Shown one piece after another: positions 1-7,118 of a DNA stretch of 40,064 nucleotides; the stretch's first letter is position 1; every line of letters starts with the position of its first letter. This stretch comes from a virus. The notes under the pieces are model-generated. The model ran no database searches and was not told where the DNA came from. It worked only from the letters and a program-made list of their open reading frames with translations. The position numbers were made by a program, and so were the translations under genes. The DNA lies in IMG/VR virus record IMGVR_UViG_3300047461_000329, positions 1 to 40,064 of that record. One strand, written 5' to 3'.

Positions 1-563
1 CCTGACATCACCATTTCGAATCGCTTAAATAGATCCGCTGTCATACCATGTGGATTAGGCATACCTTTGTACATATCGAATCCGAGTAACTCAAGATGAG
101 CACCTAACATTGGAGCTTTACAATTTGCAATAAAGTCAGTATATTCTTTATAGTTTGCATTGTTAATCCATGGAACAACTGCTACTCCTAGACCATCATA
201 GTCTAGAACAGTTGGCTTCATAATGATATTAACATTGGAAGTAAAATATCCGAGCAACTCTTTGAGACTGCACAACTCGTTAGTATTTTTATAAAACACA
301 TCGTGATTCCCAGGAATAATATCCATAGTAATATCATTATCCCGAAGAGGTTCCAGGAAAACTTTACGATTCTGATTAAGTGCTTTAAAATTGACAAACT
401 TTCGGTGTTCATAATAATCTCCTAGATGCAGTATGTTTTTAATGTTATGTTCTTTTAAGTAAGGAAAGAATATTTCTGAATAGAAACGTTCTTGGTACTT
501 TAAGAAGATGTCAGAGGAGTTACGTACACCACAATGTGTATCGTTTAATATAGCTACTTTCAT
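1..563 (-). CDS. gp47: Recombination endonuclease subunit gp47 (SbcD/Mre11-like), 3' end beyond window
   Basis: Nuclease subunit of the gp46/gp47 complex, which resects double-strand ends for recombination and recombination-dependent replication. About 187 residues from the N-terminus are visible; the reading frame has no stop before base 1. The calcineurin-like metallophosphatase motifs are all present: NDTH (D8, H10), GDYYEHR (D49) and GNHD (residues 85-88), with a later GAHLEL stretch. The start ATG at 563 overlaps the stop of the upstream 81-residue gene as ATGA, so the two are probably translationally coupled. gp46 would be expected further downstream, outside the window. Seen directly: motifs and frame. 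Known: the T4 gp47 family. The sbcD-like alternative is the same family, so the call is firm. Confidence 0.93.
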   Translation of the reverse strand, partial: MKVAILNDTHCGVRNSSDIFLKYQERFYSEIFFPYLKEHNIKNILHLGDYYEHRKFVNFKALNQNRKVFLEPLRDNDITMDIIPGNHDVFYKNTNELCSLKELLGYFTSNVNIIMKPTVLDYDGLGVAVVPWINNANYKEYTDFIANCKAPMLGAHLELLGFDMYKGMPNPHGMTADLFKRFEMVMS

Positions 564-805
564 CGGCTATACTCGTCTAATCCATGAGATGCTTTGAATA
601 CATCAAACAACTTTTCAAATCGCATATCATACAATTGTTGGACACCTAATAAAGCATTTGATAGTTTATCTACTGCTTCAGCTGGAACATCTTTGAAGGT
701 TGGACTATCTACTAGTCTTTCCATTATTACTCCGACATCTTCAGTAACATTCCAACAATTCATGATTTCTTGTTCTAAATCAAATCTATCTTTCTTTATT
801 TTCAT
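560..805 (-). CDS. Conserved-position hypothetical protein, 81 aa
   Basis: I do not recognise a function. It is a small, charged, mostly helical-looking soluble protein with no signal peptide or membrane segment. Residues 50-75 carry regularly spaced leucines, valines and phenylalanines that could form an amphipathic helix. It sits between the late sigma factor gene (its ATG follows that gene's stop by two bases) and gp47, whose start overlaps its stop as ATGA. It therefore belongs to the same message as 55 and 47 and is probably made early or middle with the recombination proteins. An ORF on the opposite strand over the same bases is taken to be a shadow. Confidence 0.75.
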   Translation of the reverse strand: MKIKKDRFDLEQEIMNCWNVTEDVGVIMERLVDSPTFKDVPAEAVDKLSNALLGVQQLYDMRFEKLFDVFKASHGLDEYSR

Positions 806-807
806 AA

Positions 808-1392
808 TTACACCATAAATAATTCTAGCTTTTTAGCTTTAGCTGCAGCTTTTTCTTCCTTTGCAAATTGTTTAATTGCTTCGTCTTTAGTCTTAATAAC
901 ATCAATACGGCTTTTTAATTGATCAACATAAGCTCTTGTATCTGATGCTGCTTGTGCATCCATTCCCATGTCCATGAAATCTTCTACACCCATGCGTTCA
1001 ATAAATCGATGCTTTATATCCTGTTGCTTTTTCTCCTTTGTAATACGTCTAATAAAGGCAAAGAAACAAATCTGAGTGAAGTATGAGAAGGCATTAGGAT
1101 TGCCAGTACGAGTTGCTGTATCAATATTATAATTACGAATCGCTCTTAAACAATTCTCTACAGCATCCATTACCATTTCATCTCTATAAGTGTACCGAAC
1201 AAAGTTCGGTCTGTGAGACAGGCCTTCGGATATTTTCATAAAACACGTAGCAATATAGTCCGTTACCTTTGGTGTTACATCACCTCTAGCTTCGGCTTCA
1301 TTGACTGATTTAACATAATCAACAACAGCATAAGAAAACTCCCTGTTGTTAACGTAATGCGGTTTCTCTCTTGGTTTTAGTTTTTTGGTCAT
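808..1392 (-). CDS. gp55: RNA polymerase sigma factor for late transcription gp55
   Basis: Phage sigma factor that redirects host RNA polymerase to TATAAATA late promoters, working with the gp45 sliding clamp and gp33. It is 194 residues, against 185 in T4. Residues about 70-125 form the sigma region 2-like core, including NPNAFSYFTQ and the basic RRITKEKKQ segment. The C-terminal LELFMV tail is hydrophobic, consistent with the clamp-binding tail of T4 gp55 (inference). The start at 1392 is supported by a GGAG ribosome site eight bases upstream. A sigma70-type promoter directly precedes it (1416-1444), as expected for a gene that must be read before late promoters can fire. At least seven matching late promoters lie in this same window. 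Confidence 0.93.
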   Translation of the reverse strand: MTKKLKPREKPHYVNNREFSYAVVDYVKSVNEAEARGDVTPKVTDYIATCFMKISEGLSHRPNFVRYTYRDEMVMDAVENCLRAIRNYNIDTATRTGNPNAFSYFTQICFFAFIRRITKEKKQQDIKHRFIERMGVEDFMDMGMDAQAASDTRAYVDQLKSRIDVIKTKDEAIKQFAKEEKAAAKAKKLELFMV

Positions 1393-1415
1393 GTGTTGTT
1401 CTCCATAATATGTAT

Positions 1416-1444
1416 ATTATAACACAGTTTTCGTAGAATGTACA
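1416..1444 (-). promoter_or_regulatory. Sigma70-type extended -10 promoter driving gp55
   Basis: Minus-strand reading gives TGTACA, a 17-base spacer and TATAAT, with TGT immediately before the -10 (extended -10). Predicted transcription start is near 1409, giving a leader of about 17 bases that contains the GGAG site of gp55. The boxes and spacing are seen directly; activity is inferred. Confidence 0.7.
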
Positions 1445-1468
1445 CAGTTAAATTATTTTAAAAAAAGG

Positions 1469-1497
1469 TGTACATTTGCGAGAAAGTATGTTATAAT
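1469..1497 (+). promoter_or_regulatory. Divergent plus-strand sigma70-type promoter, mirror of the gp55 promoter
   Basis: Plus-strand TGTACA, 17-base spacer, TATAAT, preceded by TGT. It shares TGTACATT and TGTTATAATA with the oppositely facing gp55 promoter, with twelve differing bases between. A transcript starting near 1504 would run antisense into the 3' end of the 124-residue gene. No plus-strand gene downstream looks real, so the product, if any, would be a non-coding or antisense RNA. Confidence 0.5.
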
Positions 1498-1537
1498 AAT
1501 ATAGTTCCCGGGGAGGGTAGAGGTATACTATATTATT
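1495..1537. repeat. Perfect 10-bp inverted repeat with a GC-rich loop
   Basis: AATAATATAG at 1495-1504 pairs with CTATATTATT at 1528-1537 around a 23-base spacer that contains CCCGGG and GGGAGGG, unusually GC-rich for this genome. It overlaps the -10 and start region of the plus-strand promoter and abuts the stop of the 124-residue gene. It could be a regulator site, or a weak terminator for the uvsY-uvsW message. It has no U-run, so a standard intrinsic terminator is unlikely. Confidence 0.5.
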
Positions 1538-1911
1538 TAATGTACTGTATCAGGTTTATCAGGTATCAAAGTCGGGATCTCAGGTTCATCTTCAATTCCA
1601 TTATCAATATCAGTCATGTCTTGAGTCTTTTCCTCAAAGTCAAGAGCAAACTTAATGTAAGCTCTTTTTATGTTATTAGCAACATCAGCATGTGCAACTA
1701 CCATCGATCTTTCGATGGTAAAGGTATTGCTTAATGAGAGATCAAACCAAGGTACTAATTGGTATGCATCATGTTTATGTTGATTGATTTCAACTTTAAA
1801 TGGTCTATCTATTATAAAATTAGTTTCATTATGATTTGCCACTAATCCTATAATCTCATCTCCATTCATGAGCTTAAATTGGCGAATATGTAAGTCGTCT
1901 AGTTCGATCAT
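1537..1911 (-). CDS. Hypothetical protein, 124 aa, possible small beta-barrel
   Basis: Function not recognised. The N-terminal 60 residues look like a small beta-barrel: the stretch FKLMNGDEIIGLVANH resembles the strand-turn-strand opening of Sm/LSm-like or SH3-like folds (inference from pattern only). The C-terminal 25 residues are acidic and proline-rich, probably disordered. Its ATG overlaps the uvsW stop as ATGA, so it is translated with the recombination helicase. It is the last gene before the gp55 promoter region. A plus-strand ORF on the same bases is rejected as a shadow. Confidence 0.8.
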   Translation of the reverse strand: MIELDDLHIRQFKLMNGDEIIGLVANHNETNFIIDRPFKVEINQHKHDAYQLVPWFDLSLSNTFTIERSMVVAHADVANNIKRAYIKFALDFEEKTQDMTDIDNGIEDEPEIPTLIPDKPDTVH

Positions 1912-3419
1912 ATTTTTATTTCGTATACCTTGTATTTGAATTTCTCTTTATTATATATCTTTATTCTTTCTGCCGCATGATTTAGTGTATAATTCTTTTT
2001 ACTCTTCCAATGTAAATCATCTGCAATATCATATACCTTTGTTGCTTTACCATCTGCAGACTTACGTAATCCACGGCCAATTGATTGAAGTACTCTTATC
2101 TGTGACTTCGAAGGTGAAGCAAAGATTATATTGTTTAACCTTTTTATATTTATACCCGTGGAGAATGTACCAACAGATGCCACAATAATCGCATCAGATT
2201 CTCCTTCAGTGATAGCCCTTATCTGCTCGCGATCGTCCACCCCCGTTTCTCCAGATACATAAAACAACTTACGATTGGTTCGTTCCATTGCTTCTAGTTT
2301 ACTCTTTAGCATATCATGTAATGGCTTACCATGTTTATCTACATACTGAAAAAGTATAAGTGTATTACCATCTTGATCTAAAGCAAGGTTAGATATAAAC
2401 TGATTACGAGGATCGTGTCTTACAATAAAGTCCATTTCCTCTTGATACTTAACCTTAGATATCTGTTTACAATATTCATCAGCATACTTTAATAACAATA
2501 CTGATACACTTAAATCAGCCAAATCCTTCGAATCAATTAACTGTTTAGTAGTTGTTACTTTATGTACTGGTCCAAATAAACCTTCGAGAACTAACTGATG
2601 TGTTTGTGTTCCATCTAATGTACCAGTTGTGCCGATTCTATATTTAGCATTACCACACTTTTCAAGTATTGCAGTTAATGACTTAGCTTTAAAGTTATGT
2701 GCTTCATCACCAACAACCATACCAAAGTCCTGAAACCAAGCAGGACGTTCTTTATAAATCGATTGCCATGTACTAATCACTACACGTTTTCTTATATCAT
2801 ACTTTTCTTTACCACCATAAATCCTATGACAATCTTCTTCAACATTCCATTCATCATATTGACTATAATCACCAAAATCAGAATACATTTGCTCAACCAA
2901 TGATGTAGTCGGTACAATCAATAATATATTACCTTCATCATACGTACTTAAATAATACCGTATCGCCATGTATATGATTAAAGACTTACCAGATGCAGTC
3001 GGTGAAAGTAACAAAGATTGTCTATTACTCAATGCATGATGTACTGCTTCTTTCTGATAATCTCTAGCTTCAATCTTATCGCCACCCGCAGTTAAATGTA
3101 ATTCATCTAGCAATGCAGGTACATCAATATTCTCTGTAATATCTGGCCGACCATAGTTATCGTTATTCTCAATTTCTATCTCATAATCTCGAGCGGTGGC
3201 AAACTCACAAAGATACTTATACAAACCAGTATATAAAAGCTTTTTACGAAGATCATACAAACGTATTTTTCCGTCCCACATACGATTCTTATATGCGGGC
3301 ATAAACTTATATCCTGGCACATAGAAACAAAAATGATCTGATAGTTCTTGCTCTATACCAGCATCAGTTTGTATATTAAGGAATACGTGATTTGCTTTAG
3401 ATATTACAATCTTATCCAT
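1908..3419 (-). CDS. uvsW: UvsW superfamily 2 DNA/RNA helicase
   Basis: ATP-dependent helicase that unwinds R-loops and branch-migrates recombination intermediates, helping T4-type phages switch from origin-dependent to recombination-dependent replication. It is 503 residues, matching the T4 protein. An N-terminal DNA-binding segment of about 100 residues precedes the motor domains. Walker A is SPTASGKS (residues 139-146), the DEAH box is at 238-241, a TTGT motif is near 264-267, and motif VI QSIGRGLRK is at 445-453. All helicase motifs look intact. The start codon shares one base with the uvsY stop (TAATG) and the stop overlaps the next start (ATGA), so uvsY, uvsW and the 124-residue gene form one coupled unit. 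Confidence 0.96.
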   Translation of the reverse strand: MDKIVISKANHVFLNIQTDAGIEQELSDHFCFYVPGYKFMPAYKNRMWDGKIRLYDLRKKLLYTGLYKYLCEFATARDYEIEIENNDNYGRPDITENIDVPALLDELHLTAGGDKIEARDYQKEAVHHALSNRQSLLLSPTASGKSLIIYMAIRYYLSTYDEGNILLIVPTTSLVEQMYSDFGDYSQYDEWNVEEDCHRIYGGKEKYDIRKRVVISTWQSIYKERPAWFQDFGMVVGDEAHNFKAKSLTAILEKCGNAKYRIGTTGTLDGTQTHQLVLEGLFGPVHKVTTTKQLIDSKDLADLSVSVLLLKYADEYCKQISKVKYQEEMDFIVRHDPRNQFISNLALDQDGNTLILFQYVDKHGKPLHDMLKSKLEAMERTNRKLFYVSGETGVDDREQIRAITEGESDAIIVASVGTFSTGINIKRLNNIIFASPSKSQIRVLQSIGRGLRKSADGKATKVYDIADDLHWKSKKNYTLNHAAERIKIYNKEKFKYKVYEIKI

Positions 3420-3865
3420 TAGATTCCACTAGTGAATTTTCTCCACTCAATCATATTCTTGATATTTTGATGACGCCACTTAATATTCTCTAATATCTCT
3501 TTCAAGGTTTTATCAACCTCTTCAAGATATTCGATTTTAGATTGTGCTTCTTGTATAACAGGATCAGAGTCATAGAACTTATCCATGTCTCCTTTAAGTA
3601 CGGTAAGACCGTCAAGTGGATCGTATGGCCAACCAAACTCATCCATTTCTTCTTTAGATAGTTTGCCATTATAATGCAACCACTTATTTTTGAGCAATAC
3701 TCTGAACTCAGCTTCACGTCTCTTTAACGTAAGCTTATTAACTGACATAAGTTCTAAGTATTTACCATGAAGTTTGGCTGATTCGCGAGATGCTTCATCT
3801 AACTGCATTTCATCTATCTCGCAATCTTTTTGCCACATTTCTAGAATGGACTTTAAATCAATCAT
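3419..3865 (-). CDS. uvsY: UvsY recombination mediator
   Basis: Recombination mediator that loads the UvsX recombinase onto single-stranded DNA coated with gp32. It is 148 residues, slightly longer than T4 UvsY (137). The family pattern is clear throughout: the MWQKD start region, KLHGKYLEL near residue 33, KWLHYNGKLSKEEMDEFGWP in the middle and IEWRKFTSG at the C-terminus. It is strongly helical, in line with the oligomeric coiled architecture of the family. A ribosome site AAGGT lies nine bases before the ATG. uvsW follows with a one-base overlap. No TATAAATA lies directly upstream, consistent with early or middle expression. Confidence 0.95.
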   Translation of the reverse strand: MIDLKSILEMWQKDCEIDEMQLDEASRESAKLHGKYLELMSVNKLTLKRREAEFRVLLKNKWLHYNGKLSKEEMDEFGWPYDPLDGLTVLKGDMDKFYDSDPVIQEAQSKIEYLEEVDKTLKEILENIKWRHQNIKNMIEWRKFTSGI

Positions 3866-3903
3866 ATAGTTACCTTTTCAATCAATGTAAATTATATATA
3901 ATG

Positions 3904-4371
3904 CTATTTTATCTGGAAGTATGAATATTTAAATGTAACTTCAGCTGTAATATATTCAACATCACTTGCTGTATCAAACTGTAAACCAGATAACGCAGTA
4001 GGAAATATATCTTTAAATTCAATCTCTTTTGCTTTATTGTTATGTGAATTGAGTACAATTAAAGTTGCATCCGACATAACTTCACTCATTTCAACAGTAC
4101 CATTTACAATATCATGCATCCAATTGAATGTTTCGATAAAGTTTTCCATGTTCTCGGTTACATTAAATCTTACTGTCAAATCTTCGAAATTGATTCGATC
4201 ACCAACAAATCCAATATTAGCACCTTTATACGGAACAGGAGCTTCAGTCATACTAATACCTGGCAAGCTCGCAGCTGTACAAAAATACTCTAAATTAGGG
4301 TACTTATTATAATCAATCTTCAATTGAAAGCCCGTAGGACTTAAAAAGTTTTTATTAGTTGTTACTGACAT
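3904..4371 (-). CDS. Second gp19-like (tail-tube fold) virion protein
   Basis: A 155-residue virion protein of the tail-tube (gp19) family type. It shares with the true gp19 of this window a common skeleton: an aromatic-Cys segment before A-x-x-LP, then GDR-x-x-FE-x-x-T, then a short helix ending in W-M. It begins with the FLSPTGFQL pattern I associate with marine T4-like phages. It sits where T4 has vertex protein gene 24, between gp23 and uvsY, and has its own late promoter 22 bases upstream, so it is made late and is probably structural. In some marine T4-like annotations this slot is called gp3 (tail completion). I cannot tell whether it is a tube cap, a neck ring or a head-related part. 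Confidence 0.8.
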   Translation of the reverse strand: MSVTTNKNFLSPTGFQLKIDYNKYPNLEYFCTAASLPGISMTEAPVPYKGANIGFVGDRINFEDLTVRFNVTENMENFIETFNWMHDIVNGTVEMSEVMSDATLIVLNSHNNKAKEIEFKDIFPTALSGLQFDTASDVEYITAEVTFKYSYFQIK

Positions 4372-4392
4372 AATTTATCTCCGTTATATCTT

Positions 4393-4400
4393 TATTTATA
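4393..4400 (-). promoter_or_regulatory. T4-type late promoter (TATAAATA) for the second gp19-like gene
   Basis: Exact TATAAATA on the minus strand, 22 bases before the ATG at 4371, with CGGAG as ribosome site between. It lies immediately beyond the gp23 terminator, so the following gene is re-initiated as an independent late unit. Confidence 0.8.
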
Positions 4401-4403
4401 CGT

Positions 4404-4430
4404 AAAAAAAAGAGGATCCGAAGATCCCCT
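4404..4430 (-). terminator. Intrinsic terminator after gp23
   Basis: Minus-strand hairpin AGGGGATC-TTCG-GATCCTCT: eight base pairs (one G-U) with the stable UUCG tetraloop, followed by eight Us. It stands about 33 bases past the gp23 stop. This is the strongest terminator in the window and closes the head-gene transcript. Confidence 0.9.
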
Positions 4431-4463
4431 TTTTAATTTTTACTTCGAAGAAGTTATTACTGA

Positions 4464-5909
4464 TTATACACCAGTAACAACATTACGACGGAAGTAAGGG
4501 TTCGAACCAACACCACCAAGACCTAAGTTTTCAGTGATAGCACCAGTAGAACCTTCAACCGCAAATGGGTTAGCAACTAGACCGTAACGAGTCTTGAAGC
4601 CAACTTTAGGCTGGAAGGTTGAAGCTTCAACAGCTTTAAGTTGAGTCAATGGTACGTATGGGCAGTAGAACAAACCTGCGTCATAAGTGTTAGAACCTTT
4701 ATAACCAACAGTAGCATAATCATATGTTGCATAAGGATCAACATATACTTTCATACCGTTCTTAAGAGTACCAGCGAAAGTATTACCAGCGTTGTCAACT
4801 GCAAGACCTGCGCCTGCATCGATAGCTGAACCATAAGCCATTACGCCAGCAGCTGATAGAGCAGCAGCAACTGAGCTTGAGCAGATGATGTAGTTACCTT
4901 TACCACGGCGAGTTTCCTTAGCAATGATATTAGCTTCCTGTTCTAGACGGAAAGCAATACCTTGGAATTGCTCAGCTTGCCAACGGCCATTACCGGAATC
5001 GGCAACAGCACCAACAGTAAGTACACCGTTAACTGTACCAGTAGTACCAGTTTTAGCAGTTTCGTTAATCTTACGAATAACTTCACGGTTGATTTCAGCA
5101 AGGATTTCAGTAGAAAGGATGTTAGCCAACTCGGCTTCAGCATCTAGACCGTGTACAGCTTTAAGGTCTTGAGCTAGCTCCATAGTGTAAGAAGCTTGTA
5201 GTACTCGAGTTTTAGCAGTTACGCTTACTTTCTCAACAGTGAAACCTAACTCACCAGGAGTTGCCGATTCACCATTAGCAGTTGTATGTCCAGAACCAGC
5301 TCTACCAAGTACAACAACTGTACCGTCACCAGCAGGAGTACCAGAACCTAGAGTAAATACATGACCTATAGTGTTAGCACCACCGATGTTAGTTGCACCG
5401 TAGTTAGTATTACCTGTAGTAACAACCTGAAGGATGTCACCTTCATCAGTATTAGCAGCGTTGAAAGTTACGATACCAGCACCTGTTCCCAAATCACTAT
5501 CACCAGCTACTTGTGAACCACCGAAATCAGTATCTGCTTCGTCGAATAGAGCTTCGGTATCAGCAGTAGTGATAGCAGCATTACCATAACGTGCTTTCAT
5601 CGCGAAGATAAGGCCAGTAGGACCAGACATTGGTTGTACACCAGCAACATCATAAGCAATAAGGTTAGGCATTGCACGACGTACCAATGAAATCAATACT
5701 GGATCTGGGCTTTCGATAGAAGAAGTGTTAGTATTACCCTCAGTAATTGAGTAAGAAGATTGAGCAGCTTCTTGACGAAGAGCCTCTTCAGTGTTTTCTA
5801 AAAGACGAGCAGTAACTGCACGCTTTTCAGCGGACTCGATGATTGGAGCTTTTTCGTGATCCAATACTGGAGCCCATTTTTCCATAAGGACTTGATCTGA
5901 TTTAAACAT
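4464..5909 (-). CDS. gp23: Major capsid protein precursor gp23
   Basis: Forms the hexamers of the head after cleavage by the gp21 protease. It is 481 residues, against 521 in T4. Conserved family segments include SPDPVLISLVRRAMPNLIA near residue 68, MSGPTGLIFAMKARY near 94, and a C-terminal KVGFKTRYGLVANPF. The N-terminal 57 residues end in ITE, matching the I/L-x-E cleavage rule of T4-type prohead proteases, so the mature chain probably begins at G58 (inference). Residues about 110-220 are a Gly/Thr/Asn-rich variable stretch, likely the inserted surface domain. A GGAG site precedes the start. It is followed by the terminator at 4404-4430. An imperfect late promoter lies at 5932-5939. Confidence 0.97.
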   Translation of the reverse strand: MFKSDQVLMEKWAPVLDHEKAPIIESAEKRAVTARLLENTEEALRQEAAQSSYSITEGNTNTSSIESPDPVLISLVRRAMPNLIAYDVAGVQPMSGPTGLIFAMKARYGNAAITTADTEALFDEADTDFGGSQVAGDSDLGTGAGIVTFNAANTDEGDILQVVTTGNTNYGATNIGGANTIGHVFTLGSGTPAGDGTVVVLGRAGSGHTTANGESATPGELGFTVEKVSVTAKTRVLQASYTMELAQDLKAVHGLDAEAELANILSTEILAEINREVIRKINETAKTGTTGTVNGVLTVGAVADSGNGRWQAEQFQGIAFRLEQEANIIAKETRRGKGNYIICSSSVAAALSAAGVMAYGSAIDAGAGLAVDNAGNTFAGTLKNGMKVYVDPYATYDYATVGYKGSNTYDAGLFYCPYVPLTQLKAVEASTFQPKVGFKTRYGLVANPFAVEGSTGAITENLGLGGVGSNPYFRRNVVTGV

Positions 5910-5931
5910 TTTAGTTTCTCCTATTAATGTT

Positions 5932-5939
5932 TATTTTTA
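5932..5939 (-). promoter_or_regulatory. Probable variant late promoter (TAAAAATA) for gp23
   Basis: One mismatch to TATAAATA, 23 bases before the gp23 ATG. The distance is nearly the same as for the promoters before gene 13 (25) and the second gp19-like gene (22). No exact TATAAATA exists between gene 67 and gp23. The AT-rich context makes a chance match possible. Confidence 0.45.
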
Positions 5940-5956
5940 AAAAATAGTTTTACAGC

Positions 5957-7105
5957 TTACTTAAATACGTGTGAACTAAGTGCTGAGGTGTATCTTGACA
6001 TTGAATCAGATGTTTGCTCAGTAAGAGCTTGATCTGTTCCAACAACTTTATCAACTTCTGATTCTGAATCAACAGACTCTTTCATGAAGTAAGACTCTTT
6101 GATAGTTTTCACTTTCATATCGAAAGATTCAACATCACCGAACTCTACATCTTCAACTAAAGAAGAAAGTTTTTCAGCTTCAGTAGCTGCTAAGTCAGAG
6201 GTATATTTTCTTACAACATCTGCACGTTGTGACTCTTGTACAGATTGGAATAAGGCAACATTCTCGTCAGTGGTTTTATTGAGTTGCTCTTCCAGCTCGG
6301 CAACCTGTTCTGACAATTCGTCAACCAGATCTTCCTTACCTTCCGGAACACTAAGATAGTGCTCTTTAAATACGCTTTGTAGAGAAGTCATGAATGATTC
6401 TGCGATTTCGGTACGTAGACCTGCTTCAACAGCAACTTCATTAGACTCCATCCAACCTTCAACAACATAGTTTAAGTAAGCATCAACTTTCTCAACTAGG
6501 TCGCCTTTAACAGAAGAAACTTCTTCTTCAAGGTTTTGAGCATATTCACTCTCTAAACGATCGATCTCAGCACCAACTTTGCTTGATAGAGCAGCTTCGA
6601 AGATAGCTCCAGCTTTACCGCGGAAACCATCTGACAAAGTAGCTTCTTCAGCAACTAGTACGTCAAGATCTTCTTTATAGTCGATGTGTGATACATCAGC
6701 AGTTTCTGTAACAACAGCTTCTTCTTCAGCATCTACATCTTCTTTATGATAAGCATTTTGCAATTTCATCATACCTGCGTATAATTTCATTGCCTCATCT
6801 TTTTTAGCTTTTTTCATCATTGAATAAGCAGCATTTACGATACCAGCTTTAGTCTTAGGAATTTCAACATCTTTTCCAAGATCTTCTCCGTCTCCGCCGT
6901 CAACGCCATCTTCAGCGTCTTCATCAACTTCAACTTCATCCTCGTCTTCGTCTTCGTCTTCGTCAGACTCAACGTCGTCGTCTTCCTTTTTGACCGCAGC
7001 TTTCTCTTCAAGTGTTTCCTCGTCTAATGAATCAACTTGTGTCTCATCAACGAGCTCTTCACTTAGCTCTTCTGCATTATCAATGTCTTCATTTACAATA
7101 GACAT
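5957..7105 (-). CDS. gp22: Prohead core scaffold protein gp22
   Basis: Major internal scaffold of the prohead, removed by proteolysis during maturation. It is 382 residues, much longer than T4 gp22 (269). Residues about 40-75 form a dense Asp/Glu run (DEDEDEDEDE type), followed by a short basic helix region near 85-110. Residues about 150-330 are strongly helical with heptad-like spacing, including EQVAELEEQLNKTTDEN, a clear coiled coil. The C-terminus is Ser/Thr-rich. It lies between the protease and the major capsid protein as in T4. An AAGGAGA ribosome site just before the ATG, overlapping the end of gp21, indicates high expression. The extra length is mostly the acidic N-terminal region. 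Confidence 0.92.
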   Translation of the reverse strand: MSIVNEDIDNAEELSEELVDETQVDSLDEETLEEKAAVKKEDDDVESDEDEDEDEDEVEVDEDAEDGVDGGDGEDLGKDVEIPKTKAGIVNAAYSMMKKAKKDEAMKLYAGMMKLQNAYHKEDVDAEEEAVVTETADVSHIDYKEDLDVLVAEEATLSDGFRGKAGAIFEAALSSKVGAEIDRLESEYAQNLEEEVSSVKGDLVEKVDAYLNYVVEGWMESNEVAVEAGLRTEIAESFMTSLQSVFKEHYLSVPEGKEDLVDELSEQVAELEEQLNKTTDENVALFQSVQESQRADVVRKYTSDLAATEAEKLSSLVEDVEFGDVESFDMKVKTIKESYFMKESVDSESEVDKVVGTDQALTEQTSDSMSRYTSALSSHVFK

Positions 7106-7118
7106 ATTTTATATCTCC

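Noticed and set aside
1468-1734. Plus-strand open frame of 88 codons just downstream of the divergent promoter
   Set aside because: It overlaps the 124-residue gene antisense, its first ATG precedes the promoter's -10, and its codons look like complement of coding sequence. The promoter itself is kept as a finding.
2147-2154. TATAAATA on the minus strand inside uvsW
   Set aside because: Within conserved helicase coding sequence about 240 bases before the next gene, in an AT-rich genome; probably a chance match.
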